Below are positions 1 through 7,218 of a stretch of DNA of 45,698 bases, piece by piece. Source of the stretch: CAWDDA01 sp963813345 (GTDB lineage Bacteria; Acidobacteriota; Blastocatellia; RBC074); the NCBI GenBank assembly GCA_963813345.1, contig CAWEYR010000025.1:1-45698 (forward strand), written 5' to 3'. The position numbers and the translations under genes were made by a program. The notes under the pieces are model-generated. The model was not told the origin of the DNA. It saw nothing but the letters and a program-made list of their open reading frames with translations, and ran no database searches. The stretch's first letter is position 1, and every line of letters begins with the position of its first letter.

Positions 1-422
1 CGTATTCACCCTCGTTCTTCATTCGTTCATCAAATCCCTCAGATGAGGCAGGGTCGAGTTCCCATCGGTGTTGATCACGGGCCTCGACCTTTTCGGTCGT
101 GTGGAGAGGCTCGCCATCGTCATACACAATTCCTACTGCCTTGCCCAGTTCATCAACGACACTCTGATCAGGAGTCGGGTTTTCGCCGCCGACAGACTCT
201 TCGCCGACATCAGCATCCTCCCACGCTGCATCCACGTCACCACCTGACAATACCGGCGATTTCGAGTGATGCTCCCGCAGTTTTTTGATTATCTGCTCAT
301 GTCCCGATGAACCGAGTTGAGACGCCTCATCAAACTCCTGTCGCACCTCTTCGGACGGAACGAACTGTCCTCTCTCACGATTGCCTGCATCGACGAATTT
401 TGGCTTCTTCTTCCGGGCCATG
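1..422 (-). CDS. DUF6335 family protein, C-terminus cut by window edge
   Basis: Reading leftwards from an ATG at 422, an open frame runs off the window edge (about 140 residues seen, no stop). It begins MARKKKPKF and contains the segments LSGGDVDAAWEDAD, VGEESVGGENPTPDQ and RWELDPASSEGF, which I recognise as the conserved core of the DUF6335 family, a small hydrophilic acidic protein of unknown function found in cyanobacteria and Acidobacteria. There is no signal peptide or membrane segment, so it is probably cytoplasmic. The ATG lies 75 bases downstream of the stop of the disulfide reductase on the same strand, so the two may be co-transcribed. Function unknown. Confidence 0.8.
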
Positions 423-496
423 ATTTGCCCTCATACCATTGATTGAGCTATCTCAGTTGTCCTTCTTCACTGTCACCATTATGCCACTCACTGCCG

Positions 497-1882
497 TCAT
501 TGCGAGGGAACTGTACTTCGCAGGTCGCCCAGCAACGTCGGGATAAGTTCCGATACTGTAGGATGTATCGGGACTGCTCGCTGAAGGACGTCGTAGGGAA
601 CATCGGCATTGATGATGTTCAACACGGCGTGGATCGCCTCATCTCCGCCTACCCCGAGTATCGCAGCGCCGAGAATCTTCCGAGTGTCCGCATCGACGAC
701 CACCTTCATCAGCCCGTCAGTTTCGCCCTTCTCGATCGCGCGGCTGACGCGAGTCATCGCGCGGCTCGCGACGAGCACTCGGAGGCCCTTTGTTCGTGCT
801 TCTCGCTCAGTCATTCCGACACGCCCAAGCGGCGGGTCGATGTAGAGCGCATAGGCAGGCACGCGATCGCTTACGCGCCGTTGGTCTTTATCAAGAAGAT
901 TGGCGGCTACAATCTCGAAATCGTTATAAGCGGTATGAGTGAACGCTCCACGCCCGTTACAGTCTCCAATTGCCCAAATACCCGGAACATTCGTGGCCAG
1001 AGTTTCATCGACAGTAATGTTGCCAGCCGGATCAGTCTTCACGCCGGCCTTGTCAAGGTCGAGATCATCCGTATTCGGGCGACGCCCAACCGCTAGCAGT
1101 ACGTGCGACCCGATGCTCTTAGGCTCTCCCTCAACACAATCCACGCCAACAGCAACACCCTCTTTGTGTGGAGCGAGGTTGATGCACTCGGCACCCGTGC
1201 GAACTGTGATGCCTTCGCGAACGAGAATCTCGCGAATTGCCTCTGAGATTTCATCATCCTCTCGCGAGACCAGTCGATCACGCTTCTCAATGATCGTCAC
1301 CCGCGATCCGAAGCGACGATACACCTGGGCAAACTCCAAACCAACATAACTTCCGCCGACGACCACCAGGTGTTCGGGAAGTTCTTCCAGTGCGAGAATC
1401 GAGCTGTTGTTAAGAAATGGTGTTTCGGCAATCCCCGGCATATCGGGGACCGAAGCTCGCCCGCCGACGTTGATGAAAATGCGAGGCGCAGTCAGCAGCT
1501 CGTCACCCACCCGAATTGTGTCCGGACCCTCAAACCTTGCATGTCCGTTAACGACGGTGCAGCGCTCGAGCTCGCGCAACCACTTCTCGACGCCGTTTCG
1601 GGAGTTCGCAACAACGGAATCGGCGCGCGCCTTTACCTGTTTCATGTCAACACTGATATCGCCACCGATGGCGATTCCGTAGTCGGCGCTGCGGCGCGCG
1701 AGATGTGCCGCGTAGGCGCTCGCGACCAGAGTCTTCGTCGGAGTGCACCCGGTGTTCACGCAGGTTCCGCCAAACAGGTTTCGCTCAACAAAGGCCACAG
1801 ACATTCCTGCCTTTGCCAGCCTCCCGGCGAGCGGAGGGCCAGCCTGACCCGCGCCAATGATAATCGCGTCGAACTTCTTCAT
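497..1882 (-). CDS. MerA-like FAD/NAD(P)-dependent pyridine nucleotide-disulfide oxidoreductase
   Basis: A 461-residue class I flavoprotein disulfide reductase. Visible parts: N-terminal FAD-binding GAGQAGPPLAGRLAKAG (about 12-28), redox-active pair CVNTGC (about 41-46), second dinucleotide-binding motif VVGGSYVGLEFAQ, FAD-contacting AIGDCNGRGAFTHTA, and the C-terminal dimerisation domain ending in the active-site motif HPTVSE. The family moves electrons from NAD(P)H through FAD to a disulfide. The CVNTGC(T/V)PTK form is the type usually labelled mercuric reductase, but the C-terminal vicinal cysteines and N-terminal metal-binding domain of true MerA are absent and no mer genes are near, so mercury reduction is not supported. 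Its ATG overlaps the stop of the upstream DUF4126 gene (ATGA, 1879-1882), indicating translational coupling. Confidence 0.88.
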   Translation of the reverse strand: MKKFDAIIIGAGQAGPPLAGRLAKAGMSVAFVERNLFGGTCVNTGCTPTKTLVASAYAAHLARRSADYGIAIGGDISVDMKQVKARADSVVANSRNGVEKWLRELERCTVVNGHARFEGPDTIRVGDELLTAPRIFINVGGRASVPDMPGIAETPFLNNSSILALEELPEHLVVVGGSYVGLEFAQVYRRFGSRVTIIEKRDRLVSREDDEISEAIREILVREGITVRTGAECINLAPHKEGVAVGVDCVEGEPKSIGSHVLLAVGRRPNTDDLDLDKAGVKTDPAGNITVDETLATNVPGIWAIGDCNGRGAFTHTAYNDFEIVAANLLDKDQRRVSDRVPAYALYIDPPLGRVGMTEREARTKGLRVLVASRAMTRVSRAIEKGETDGLMKVVVDADTRKILGAAILGVGGDEAIHAVLNIINADVPYDVLQRAVPIHPTVSELIPTLLGDLRSTVPSQ

Positions 1883-2342
1883 CGCAAAGCCATCCCAATG
1901 AGAATTGCGCCACCAATGGCAATCACGTCTTCAATGATTGCCGCGGGGCGATCACTCCCAAAGGCCGCTGCCAGCCGCGCGCGCATTGCACTTCCACCCA
2001 GAGTGCCAATAACTGCGCCGCGACACCCGCAACAATTCCTCCGATCATGGATCCAGCGGAGCTTCCGATCGCTCCTCCCGCCAGTGCCCCCGTGATAATG
2101 CGCGTTCCAAACTGTATGGGTACTGTTCGACTCGGAGTTGATGGAAGTTGGTCCGTTACAAGCTCAACGAGCGCGAGCAGTGTCAATAGCCAACGCACCC
2201 AGGTGTTGCTGAGGAAGTCAAACCAGGTGCCGCCAAGATCCAGCCAGCCAAGATGCGTTGCCCAGCTCACCATCGCAGGTGCCGTCATTGCACGCAATCC
2301 AGCGACAATACCGATAAGTAGCGCCAGTACGTAAAGAGTCAT
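1879..2342 (-). CDS. DUF4126 family membrane protein (one-base frameshift)
   Basis: The uninterrupted frame (2342 down to 1923) gives a hydrophobic protein starting MTLYVLALLIGIVAGLRAM with several membrane helices and the segments GTRIITGALAGGAIG and GSMIGGIVAGV, typical of DUF4126. The expected C-terminus (AVIGTLGGSAMRARLAAAF, then GSDRPAAIIEDVIAIGGA) lies in another frame from about 2020 down to a TGA at 1879-1881. One missing base near 2015-2022, in a run of CG repeats, explains the switch. With it restored the protein is about 154 residues, the normal family length, and its stop overlaps the start of the reductase by ATGA. That overlap argues the gene is intact in nature and the frameshift is a sequence error. 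Family function unknown; inner membrane. Confidence 0.82.
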
Positions 2343-2489
2343 AATGTGAACATCTTCCTTTGAGGGTCACCTATTTCCAAGAGTTTTGGCCGATCGACTC
2401 GATTGGAGCGCGGCGCGTTTCGTGCTCCGCGCTGTAGTTTGGACATTTGCAAAGTCCGAATGGTTCTATCGCCGTCGCCTTCGGCGCCG

Positions 2490-2552
2490 GCGGCAAGCTG
2501 AATGCTTGAACTCAAACCCATTGTGTTTGAGTTCGAAGCTTTAGCTTGCCGC
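2490..2552. repeat. Imperfect palindrome, repeat family A copy 1, in a 405-bp gene-free stretch
   Basis: Arms 2490-2517 and 2525-2552 are near-perfect reverse complements (core GCTTGAACTCAAAC / GTTTGAGTTCGAAGC) around a 7-base loop, followed at once by a second small hairpin (GCTGCCGC-GTA-GCGGCAGC, 2551-2569). Related palindromes with the same GAACTC core occur at 6426-6479 and 35528-35580, so this is a dispersed intergenic repeat. The surrounding 2343-2747 holds no believable gene. Transcripts entering from either side could fold here. Confidence 0.8.
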
Positions 2553-2747
2553 TGCCGCGTAGCGGCAGCGGGAGCGAACATGATTCTCTTCAAACTTTCT
2601 CCCCGACATCCGATTGCGATATTGAAACATCTCGGGAAGGTCGTTGGAAAAGCGTGACTGAACATATGCTCTATTATTCGGATGAGCAAGTGGCACAACG
2701 TGGATTGTGCAACCGGTTTAATCGCTGTCGTATATCTGGAGACGCGG

Positions 2748-3143
2748 TCAGGAAGCAGCGTTCTTCTTCTTCCTGGATTCTGCGCGTGCCAGATTCTCTT
2801 CGATCCTGAACTTCACAATCCTGGTGATCAAATCGAACGGGATTGGCTTGTCCAGTGGAAATCTCACTGTTCCCTTCCCTCCCTCATAGGAAGCCAGTTC
2901 CTTTTTGAATCTTTCATTTCCCCTCGGCGCAGGATAGAGCCCGATATGCTTTTTGTACGCCGCAAAATAGACCAGATTACCGTTCAATCTGAACGTTGGC
3001 ATTTGATAGCTGATTGCCTCTTCCGCATTCGGAGCCGCTTTGCGAATCGTGATCCTTATCTTCTCCAGAATCTTCTGAACATCATCCGGGAAGGCGGCAA
3101 TGTATTCATCTATGGTTCGGGGTATTCTTTGCCTTGTTCTCAT
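2748..3143 (-). CDS. DUF1801 (YdhG/Fra-like) domain protein
   Basis: A 131-residue soluble protein with the DUF1801 pattern: TIDEYIAAFPDDVQKILEKI at the N-terminus, then AEEAISYQMPTFRLNG, FAAYKKHIGLYPAP and GKGTVRFPLDKPIPFDLI. This small domain is related to the frataxin-like fold of Bacillus YdhG (Fra), proposed to help deliver iron; other members are uncharacterised. The length is usual for the family. The ATG is preceded by AGAGGTTAAGAAT, giving a usable ribosome-binding site. It stands alone, with a gene-free stretch on its 3' side and a divergent antitoxin gene on its 5' side. The C-terminus is Lys/Arg-rich. Role inferred only from the family. Confidence 0.88.
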   Translation of the reverse strand: MRTRQRIPRTIDEYIAAFPDDVQKILEKIRITIRKAAPNAEEAISYQMPTFRLNGNLVYFAAYKKHIGLYPAPRGNERFKKELASYEGGKGTVRFPLDKPIPFDLITRIVKFRIEENLARAESRKKKNAAS

Positions 3144-3370
3144 ATTCTTAACCTCTTGTGCTCACTTCGAAACGAGCATGCCGAAAGAATCCTTGCCCAT
3201 GCAATACTCTCAAAGTGAGTCTCATAGGTTGTTGACCTTGTTAGTCCCATTCGCTTAGTACGCAACCCGCCCATCCATTCAATACCTCACGAAACGCGAC
3301 TTTCGCATGACTATCTTGATATTCTCCGCCTCGACTGATAGCTTTACAGTAAAGGAGTAAGGAGTAAAGG

Positions 3371-3595
3371 ATGCAGACGAGTAAGCTCTCAAGTAAGAGT
3401 CAGGTAACCTTACCTCGAGAAGTCCGCGACGCTCTCGGGGCCCGTCCCGGTGACACTATCGTTTACGAAGTCGAAGGCAACGTCGTCCACCTCAAACGAC
3501 TGGAACCCTTCGATGCGGCGTTCCACAAGGCGCTCTCCAATACCCTGAGCGAATGGGCAAGTGATGAAGATGAGGAGGCATTCGATGCCCTCTAA
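3371..3595 (+). CDS. AbrB/MazE/SpoVT-fold antitoxin
   Basis: A 74-residue protein whose first 45 residues form a swapped-hairpin AbrB DNA-binding domain: KLSSKSQVTLPREVRDALGARPGDTIVYEVEG. The acidic C-terminal tail (ASDEDEEAFDAL) is the typical disordered toxin-neutralising end of MazE-type antitoxins. The start has a very strong, locally duplicated Shine-Dalgarno region (AAGGAGTAAGGAGTAAAGG) directly before the ATG. The stop codon lies inside the start region of the downstream MazF/PemK-like gene (11 bases shared), the usual coupled arrangement of type II toxin-antitoxin modules. Such antitoxins normally repress their own promoter alone and with the toxin; no operator was pinned down in the short upstream region. 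Confidence 0.9.
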   Translation: MQTSKLSSKSQVTLPREVRDALGARPGDTIVYEVEGNVVHLKRLEPFDAAFHKALSNTLSEWASDEDEEAFDAL

Positions 3596-3966
3596 AGTAT
3601 CGGCGATGCAAGGTGGTTTCCCTCGCGCCAAACAAGGCCGGGATCAGTGGGATGTCGTAATCGTTCCTTTTCCCTTCAGCACGCATCCCGGGAACAAACG
3701 ACGTCCGGCTCTCGTATTGAGCAGTCGCGCGTTCAATAACCACGGCGCCAGCGTGCTTTCTATGATCACCACCGCAGGACATCATCCGTGGCCCGGCGAT
3801 GTTCATCTGACTGAACTGAAACCGGCAGGCTTAAGCGCTCCAAGCCATGGTGCGACTCAAACTGTTCACCCTTGACAACCGACTCATCGTTAAGCGGATC
3901 GGGCGCCTTGCGTCTGCTGATCAGACTCAGGTCAGCCAGCAGCTCCAAGCCTTTCTGCCCTGGTGA
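3585..3966 (+). CDS. MazF/PemK-like mRNA endonuclease toxin (one-base frameshift)
   Basis: The ATG at 3585 has an excellent site (GGAGG at 3574-3578, 6-base spacer) inside the antitoxin gene. The frame reads WDVVIVPFPF, KRRPALVLSS, VLSMITTA and WPGDVHLTELKPAGLSAPS, the N-terminal two thirds of the PemK/MazF RNase fold. It then ends early at 3875 with unrelated residues. The expected end, MVRLKLFTLDNRLIVKRIG followed by RLASADQTQVSQQLQAFLPW, is read in another frame from 3847 to the TGA at 3964-3966. One extra C near 3844-3847 accounts for this. The restored toxin is about 126 residues, a normal family length. Either the toxin is inactivated, which is common because a lone antitoxin is harmless, or the base is a sequence error. 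Confidence 0.85.
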
Positions 3967-4133
3967 AGCCTCGTGAAAATGCACCAGTTGTCACGCGAAC
4001 CCGCGCCGCAGTAACCTTAAATCTCAAGGGAATCTCAATTGAGCGGGCGATGATCTTCCTTTGCCCTGTTTCTTCGCCCAGAATAGTCTCTACACTGTGG
4101 GCTGGCGGCCAATCCTCCCTACGAACATGAGCT

Positions 4134-4556
4134 TCAGCGCAAATTGCAATTGCCGGGACAAGAGCCGGAATCGCCAGTGGGAAAGCGAGTATTGACGATA
4201 CGCCCGAAACCGGGTGTCCCGACTATTCGTCCTGGTTGCCCGAAGCTCGGATGATTGAAGAGATCGAAAGCTTCCGCACGAAACTGCAGCGTCACTGTTT
4301 CAGTCATCCTGGTATTCTTAACCACGGAGAAGTCCACGTTGTTAAAGCCGGGGCCGATGATTACGTTGCGGCCCAGGTTTCCGAATCTGGGTACCGCAGC
4401 GAACGGGCTAGTATCAAACCAGCGATCCACGCTTCCAATAATCTCAACCGGACCGCTGACATCCGGGCGCAGCGTGTTTGGTACGCCGTTGACTGTGGCG
4501 ATGCTGGTTATGATATTCAAGGGATTGCCAGTCTGTATGTGCCAGATCGCACCAAG
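4134..4556 (-). pseudogene. C-terminal remnant of an Oar-like TonB-dependent receptor
   Basis: Minus-strand translation gives LGAIWHIQTGNPLNI, RPDVSGPVEIIGSVDRWFD, FGNLGRNVIIGPGFNNVDFS, VTLQFRAEAFDLFNHPSFG and FGRIVNTRFPTGDSGS, which is the last part of the barrel of large acidobacterial carboxypeptidase-regulatory/TonB-dependent receptors. Those receptors are about 1000 residues and end in a beta-strand like RQLQFALKLMF; here that strand is readable only in a shifted frame just after TGDSGS. The similarity begins abruptly at about 4556, where stops appear upstream. So only the 3' tenth of a receptor gene survives, with a frameshift near its end. Its upstream edge coincides with the start of a divergent small gene, marking a recombination junction. 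Confidence 0.78.
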
Positions 4557-4783
4557 TGTCCGAGAAGAGAGAAATCGTTATCAAGCTCACTGACGAACAA
4601 CGTCAACAGATCAAGGATGCGACAGGAAAAGAACTGACTGAGCCCAAGGTCGGGTTGTTCGATAGCGGAAATCCGCTTGAAGACCGAGCGAACCCTTTTG
4701 CGATGGTTGAGGAACGCGCCAATCCTTTTGCAATGGTCGAAGAGCGCGCCAATCCTTTTGCGGCAATCGAAGATCGCGCCTAA
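4556..4783 (+). CDS. Small protein with three tandem (E/D)RANPFAMVE repeats; unrecognised
   Basis: A 75-residue protein. The N-terminal half (IVIKLTDEQRQQIKDATG) looks like a short helical, leader-like domain. The C-terminal half is three tandem copies of a ten-residue unit: DRANPFAMVE, ERANPFAMVE, ERANPFAAIE, then DRA and stop. The 30-base units vary mostly at silent positions, so the peptide is conserved under selection. The only in-frame start is GTG at 4556, with no clear ribosome-binding site, and it sits exactly on the edge of the TonB-receptor remnant, so the native 5' end may be lost or changed. A strong rho-independent terminator follows 57 bases after the stop, supporting a transcribed gene. 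I do not recognise the family. The leader-plus-repeat layout resembles multi-core precursor peptides, but no modifying enzyme lies nearby. Confidence 0.7.
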   Translation: MSEKREIVIKLTDEQRQQIKDATGKELTEPKVGLFDSGNPLEDRANPFAMVEERANPFAMVEERANPFAAIEDRA

Positions 4784-4839
4784 TCCATTAGCTCTGGAAA
4801 TCGAATAGTCAGCCTCGTCACGACAAGCTGAAAGTAGAA

Positions 4840-4879
4840 GGCCGGAAGAAGAACCACAGCATATTCTTCCGGCCTTTTT
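4840..4879 (+). terminator. Rho-independent terminator
   Basis: A perfect 11-bp stem, GGCCGGAAGAA (4840-4850) with TTCTTCCGGCC (4864-4874), has a 13-base loop and is followed by TTTTT (4875-4879). The orientation ends transcription of the small repeat-peptide gene upstream. This is the clearest intrinsic terminator in the window. Confidence 0.9.
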
Positions 4880-5067
4880 CTCGATTAACCAGACACTGGA
4901 ATTGTGGACACTCCAAATCGCTGTTTGAATTTTCAATTCTAATAATTTTCTATGGCAACCCGCGCAACGGGTTTCAGCCTCTAACCGCCGATCACGATTG
5001 ATGATTCACCTGCAGGGGGCAGGTGAAGTCACGTATTAAGGACACAAGTTCTCAATAGGAGTAGTGC

Positions 5068-5697
5068 ATGCTCGCCAACGTACCAAGCGCTCGGTTGTTA
5101 AGTCGTTTCCTTCCCGTTCAGGTTCTGCTGGTTCTCCTCACAATCTTTGCCGTTTTTGGTTTTACGGCTCCTCAGGCACAGGAGTCTCGGCCAGTGGTCG
5201 AAGGTGTTACAAACTTCGGTCGCGTAACAGATTCCTATTTTCGAGGCGGACAGGTAACCCCGGAGGGTGTTGCCAATCTTCGGAAGATGGGTGTCAGGAC
5301 CATCATCGACCTCAGAGATGAGGAGAGTCCCGGTGAGGCTGAGAGCTGCAAAGAGAATGGAATCAAATACTTGAAGTTTCCGATGAGCGGCCACGAAACG
5401 CCCGATGACAAAACAGTAAACAAGATTCTTGGCATCATTAAGGATGCAAAAGATCCGGTCTATGTGCACTGCTCCGCCGGGAAACATCGAGCAGGAACCA
5501 TTGCTGCTCTCTACAGAACACGCATCCAGGGCTGGTCTGGTGAGCGCGCCTGGGTTGAACAGAAATCTTACGGCTTTGGACCACCCGAAGGTCATGCCCG
5601 CCTTTACGATTACGTTTATGCTTCACTGACATCAAATCAGAAAGCGGATGACGATGACGACGATGATGATGATGATGATGAGAAAGTCTTTACGTAA
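5068..5697 (+). CDS. Secreted dual-specificity/tyrosine phosphatase with poly-Asp tail
   Basis: A 209-residue protein. Residues about 14-38 form a signal peptide or anchor (VQVLLVLLTIFAVFGFTAPQAQ). Then comes a DSP/Siw14-like domain: NFGRVTDSYFRGGQVTPEG, GVRTIIDLRDEE and the catalytic P-loop HCSAGKHRAGT (pattern HCxxGxxRxGT) with its nucleophilic Cys and phosphate-binding Arg. The family hydrolyses phosphotyrosine, phosphoserine/threonine or inositol phosphates; here it would act outside the cytoplasm. After QKA the frame enters a run of eleven Asp and ends EKVFT. The next gene begins inside this Asp tract in another frame and continues with more Asp. One missing base near 5680-5685 would fuse the two into a single protein of about 430 residues. 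SD-like AATAGGAGTAGTGC precedes the ATG. Confidence 0.85.
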   Translation: MLANVPSARLLSRFLPVQVLLVLLTIFAVFGFTAPQAQESRPVVEGVTNFGRVTDSYFRGGQVTPEGVANLRKMGVRTIIDLRDEESPGEAESCKENGIKYLKFPMSGHETPDDKTVNKILGIIKDAKDPVYVHCSAGKHRAGTIAALYRTRIQGWSGERAWVEQKSYGFGPPEGHARLYDYVYASLTSNQKADDDDDDDDDDDEKVFT

Positions 5698-6358
5698 GTC
5701 GACAAAGAAGGATGATGACGATGATGATGACGACGATGACGGCGATGACGACGACGATGACGACTCGTCAAAGGCTCAGAAAAAGGAGACTGCGCTAAAG
5801 TCTGCCAAGTCAAACGATCATCAGACCTCATCGCGCAAGTCCACCGAAACGCGTAGCAGCGAAACGCGCGTCGATTCATCGAAGGCCCCTTCGAGTATCG
5901 TTCTTCCCGAAACGACCAACCGCAACAGCCGACTCGCGGCTGCAGGAGAGTATTTGTCTCAAGCCGATGCTATAAAGCTTGCGCGGGATAATGGCGGCAA
6001 AGGCGACGTAGTTCAGATCGACTTTGAATGGGACGCGGCAAGATCCATCGTGACCTGGGACATCACGTTCGTTTCCGGGCTTGAATATGAGATGGACGCT
6101 GTTTCAGGAAAGCTGATCGGAACCAAGCCAAAAGCTCCGGCCAAGATTGCAACGCTCGAGCCTCTGGCTCTGGACGGCTCGACCAAGCTGCTTAGCTTTC
6201 AGGATATTATTCAGAAGGCAGAAGCCGGAAGCGGCAAAACTGTCGTCGAGATGGAGCTCAAACGACTAAAAACGCGTCCGGCAATGTTTGAAGTTGTCAT
6301 GACCGATGGATCATCGATCCTCTACGATGCAGCAACCGGTTCAGTGATCCAGTTGTAG
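5648..6358 (+). CDS. PepSY-like repeat protein with poly-Asp segment, probably the C-terminal part of the upstream phosphatase
   Basis: The open frame begins MTMTTMMMMMM, an out-of-frame reading of the upstream Asp codons, so the true N-terminus is doubtful. From about residue 12 it reads RKSLRKSTKK, then two Asp-rich runs broken by one Gly, a Ser/Lys-rich linker, and two PepSY-like units (YLSQADAIKLARDNGGKGD... with ITFVSGLEYEMDAVSGKLIG, and LLSFQDIIQKAEAGSGK... with FEVVMTDGSSILYDAATGSV). PepSY domains are extracytoplasmic and often inhibit proteases or bind ligands. This frame has no signal peptide, whereas the upstream phosphatase has one. That is the main reason to think they form one secreted phosphatase-poly(Asp)-PepSY protein. 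A palindromic repeat follows the stop. Confidence 0.75.
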   Translation: MTMTTMMMMMMRKSLRKSTKKDDDDDDDDDDGDDDDDDDSSKAQKKETALKSAKSNDHQTSSRKSTETRSSETRVDSSKAPSSIVLPETTNRNSRLAAAGEYLSQADAIKLARDNGGKGDVVQIDFEWDAARSIVTWDITFVSGLEYEMDAVSGKLIGTKPKAPAKIATLEPLALDGSTKLLSFQDIIQKAEAGSGKTVVEMELKRLKTRPAMFEVVMTDGSSILYDAATGSVIQL

Positions 6359-6425
6359 GCGCAGCGTCGCACTTCAGTTTCGCGACGTCAAAAGCCCTGA
6401 AGACCGTCGCCTTGGGCAACGGTCA

Positions 6426-6479
6426 CAAGCTAAAGCTTGAACTCGAACGGAATGGGGTTCGAGTTCAAGCTTCAGCTTG
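6426..6479. repeat. Imperfect palindrome, repeat family A copy 2
   Basis: Arms 6426-6448 and 6457-6479 pair over 23 bases with one mismatch (core GCTTGAACTCGAAC / GTTCGAGTTCAAGC) around an 8-base loop. It shares the GAACTC core with the palindromes at 2490-2552 and 35528-35580. It lies between two convergent genes, so it may also help end their transcripts. Confidence 0.8.
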
Positions 6480-6483
6480 CAGC

Positions 6484-7112
6484 TCATCGGCCCTGGGGCT
6501 CATCGCATGGGCCCCTCTCAAATTTCCGGTTACTGAAATTGCCTTGCACGGTAAACGGACTGACACCATCTTTCTCGCGATTATGATTGTCGATGCGGTC
6601 CGGAAGAATCGTGACTGCATAACCTCGGTAGAACGTGCCTGTCTTCAATGACTTTGCTGAATCTACAATCCACAGGTCGCCAGCTGTTATCAACTTGTCG
6701 TCAAATTTTCCGCGACAACAGGAGTAGACCGGCCATTCGCCTCGGAAAACATAGCGCGTACTCGCCGTCTCAGCTGAAACCTGCGTGACGGCCTTACCAG
6801 CGTCGGCGGAATCGAATTTCAACATGCATCTTTGACCCGGCTCCACAATATAGCGGCCCTCTCCGGCTAGTTTGCAATTGGTGCCTGTGATTTGCTGCGG
6901 CAGTAGTTAACCCAGAAAGTCCCGGTTTCCTTAGTCTTGTTGCGCAACATCATGTGTGGAATCGTGTGAACGCACTCGACCTTGATCTCCTTTTCATTCA
7001 TTACGGGGGCCTTCATATCGATTACCCTTTTGCCCTGTGAGCCAACAGGAGTAGTGACGAGTAGAGTCGCTGCTGCAACAGCACCGAATGCGATGCGATA
7101 GTTGAATTTCAT
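6484..7112 (-). pseudogene. Paralogue of the secreted Cys-containing protein, frameshifted
   Basis: Starts at the ATG at 7112 (SD GGGAG, then AAAAAC) with a signal peptide (MKFNYRIAFGAVAAATLLV, then TTPVGS). It continues VIDMKAPVMNEKEIKVECVHT and PHMMLRNKTKE, closely matching the neighbour at 7219-7872. This frame stops at 6867. The rest (TGTNCKLAGEGRYIVEPGQRC, VTQVSAETASTRYVF, PVYSCCRGK, YRGYAVTILPDRIDNHNREKD, KFERGPC) continues in a second frame down to 6484. A small indel between about 6870 and 6906 explains the break. All Cys positions of the paralogue (VEC, NC, QRC, SCCRG, GPC) are kept, so the loss is either very recent or a sequence error. Function unknown. Confidence 0.78.
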
Positions 7113-7218
7113 GTTTTTCTCCCTTACGTATGCAAACAAGTGAGACAACGTGGTTTTGAGGTTTAGTTCAGTCGTGTCGTTTGAGGAGCGGGGCTCTTGA
7201 AGCAACCGACCGTCCGCA

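Noticed and set aside
443..1096. Plus-strand frame opposite the disulfide reductase
   Set aside because: Mirror of a gene with full flavoprotein motifs; no motif of its own.
497..1882. A true mercuric reductase within a mer operon
   Set aside because: C-terminal vicinal Cys and N-terminal metal-binding domain are absent and no merR/T/P is nearby.
2339..2698. 119-residue minus-strand frame between DUF4126 and DUF1801
   Set aside because: It runs through the palindromic repeat, has no ribosome-binding site and no recognisable domain.
5637..5879. Poly-His/poly-Ser reading of the opposite strand of the Asp tract
   Set aside because: A shadow of the (GAY)n repeat in the phosphatase/PepSY genes.
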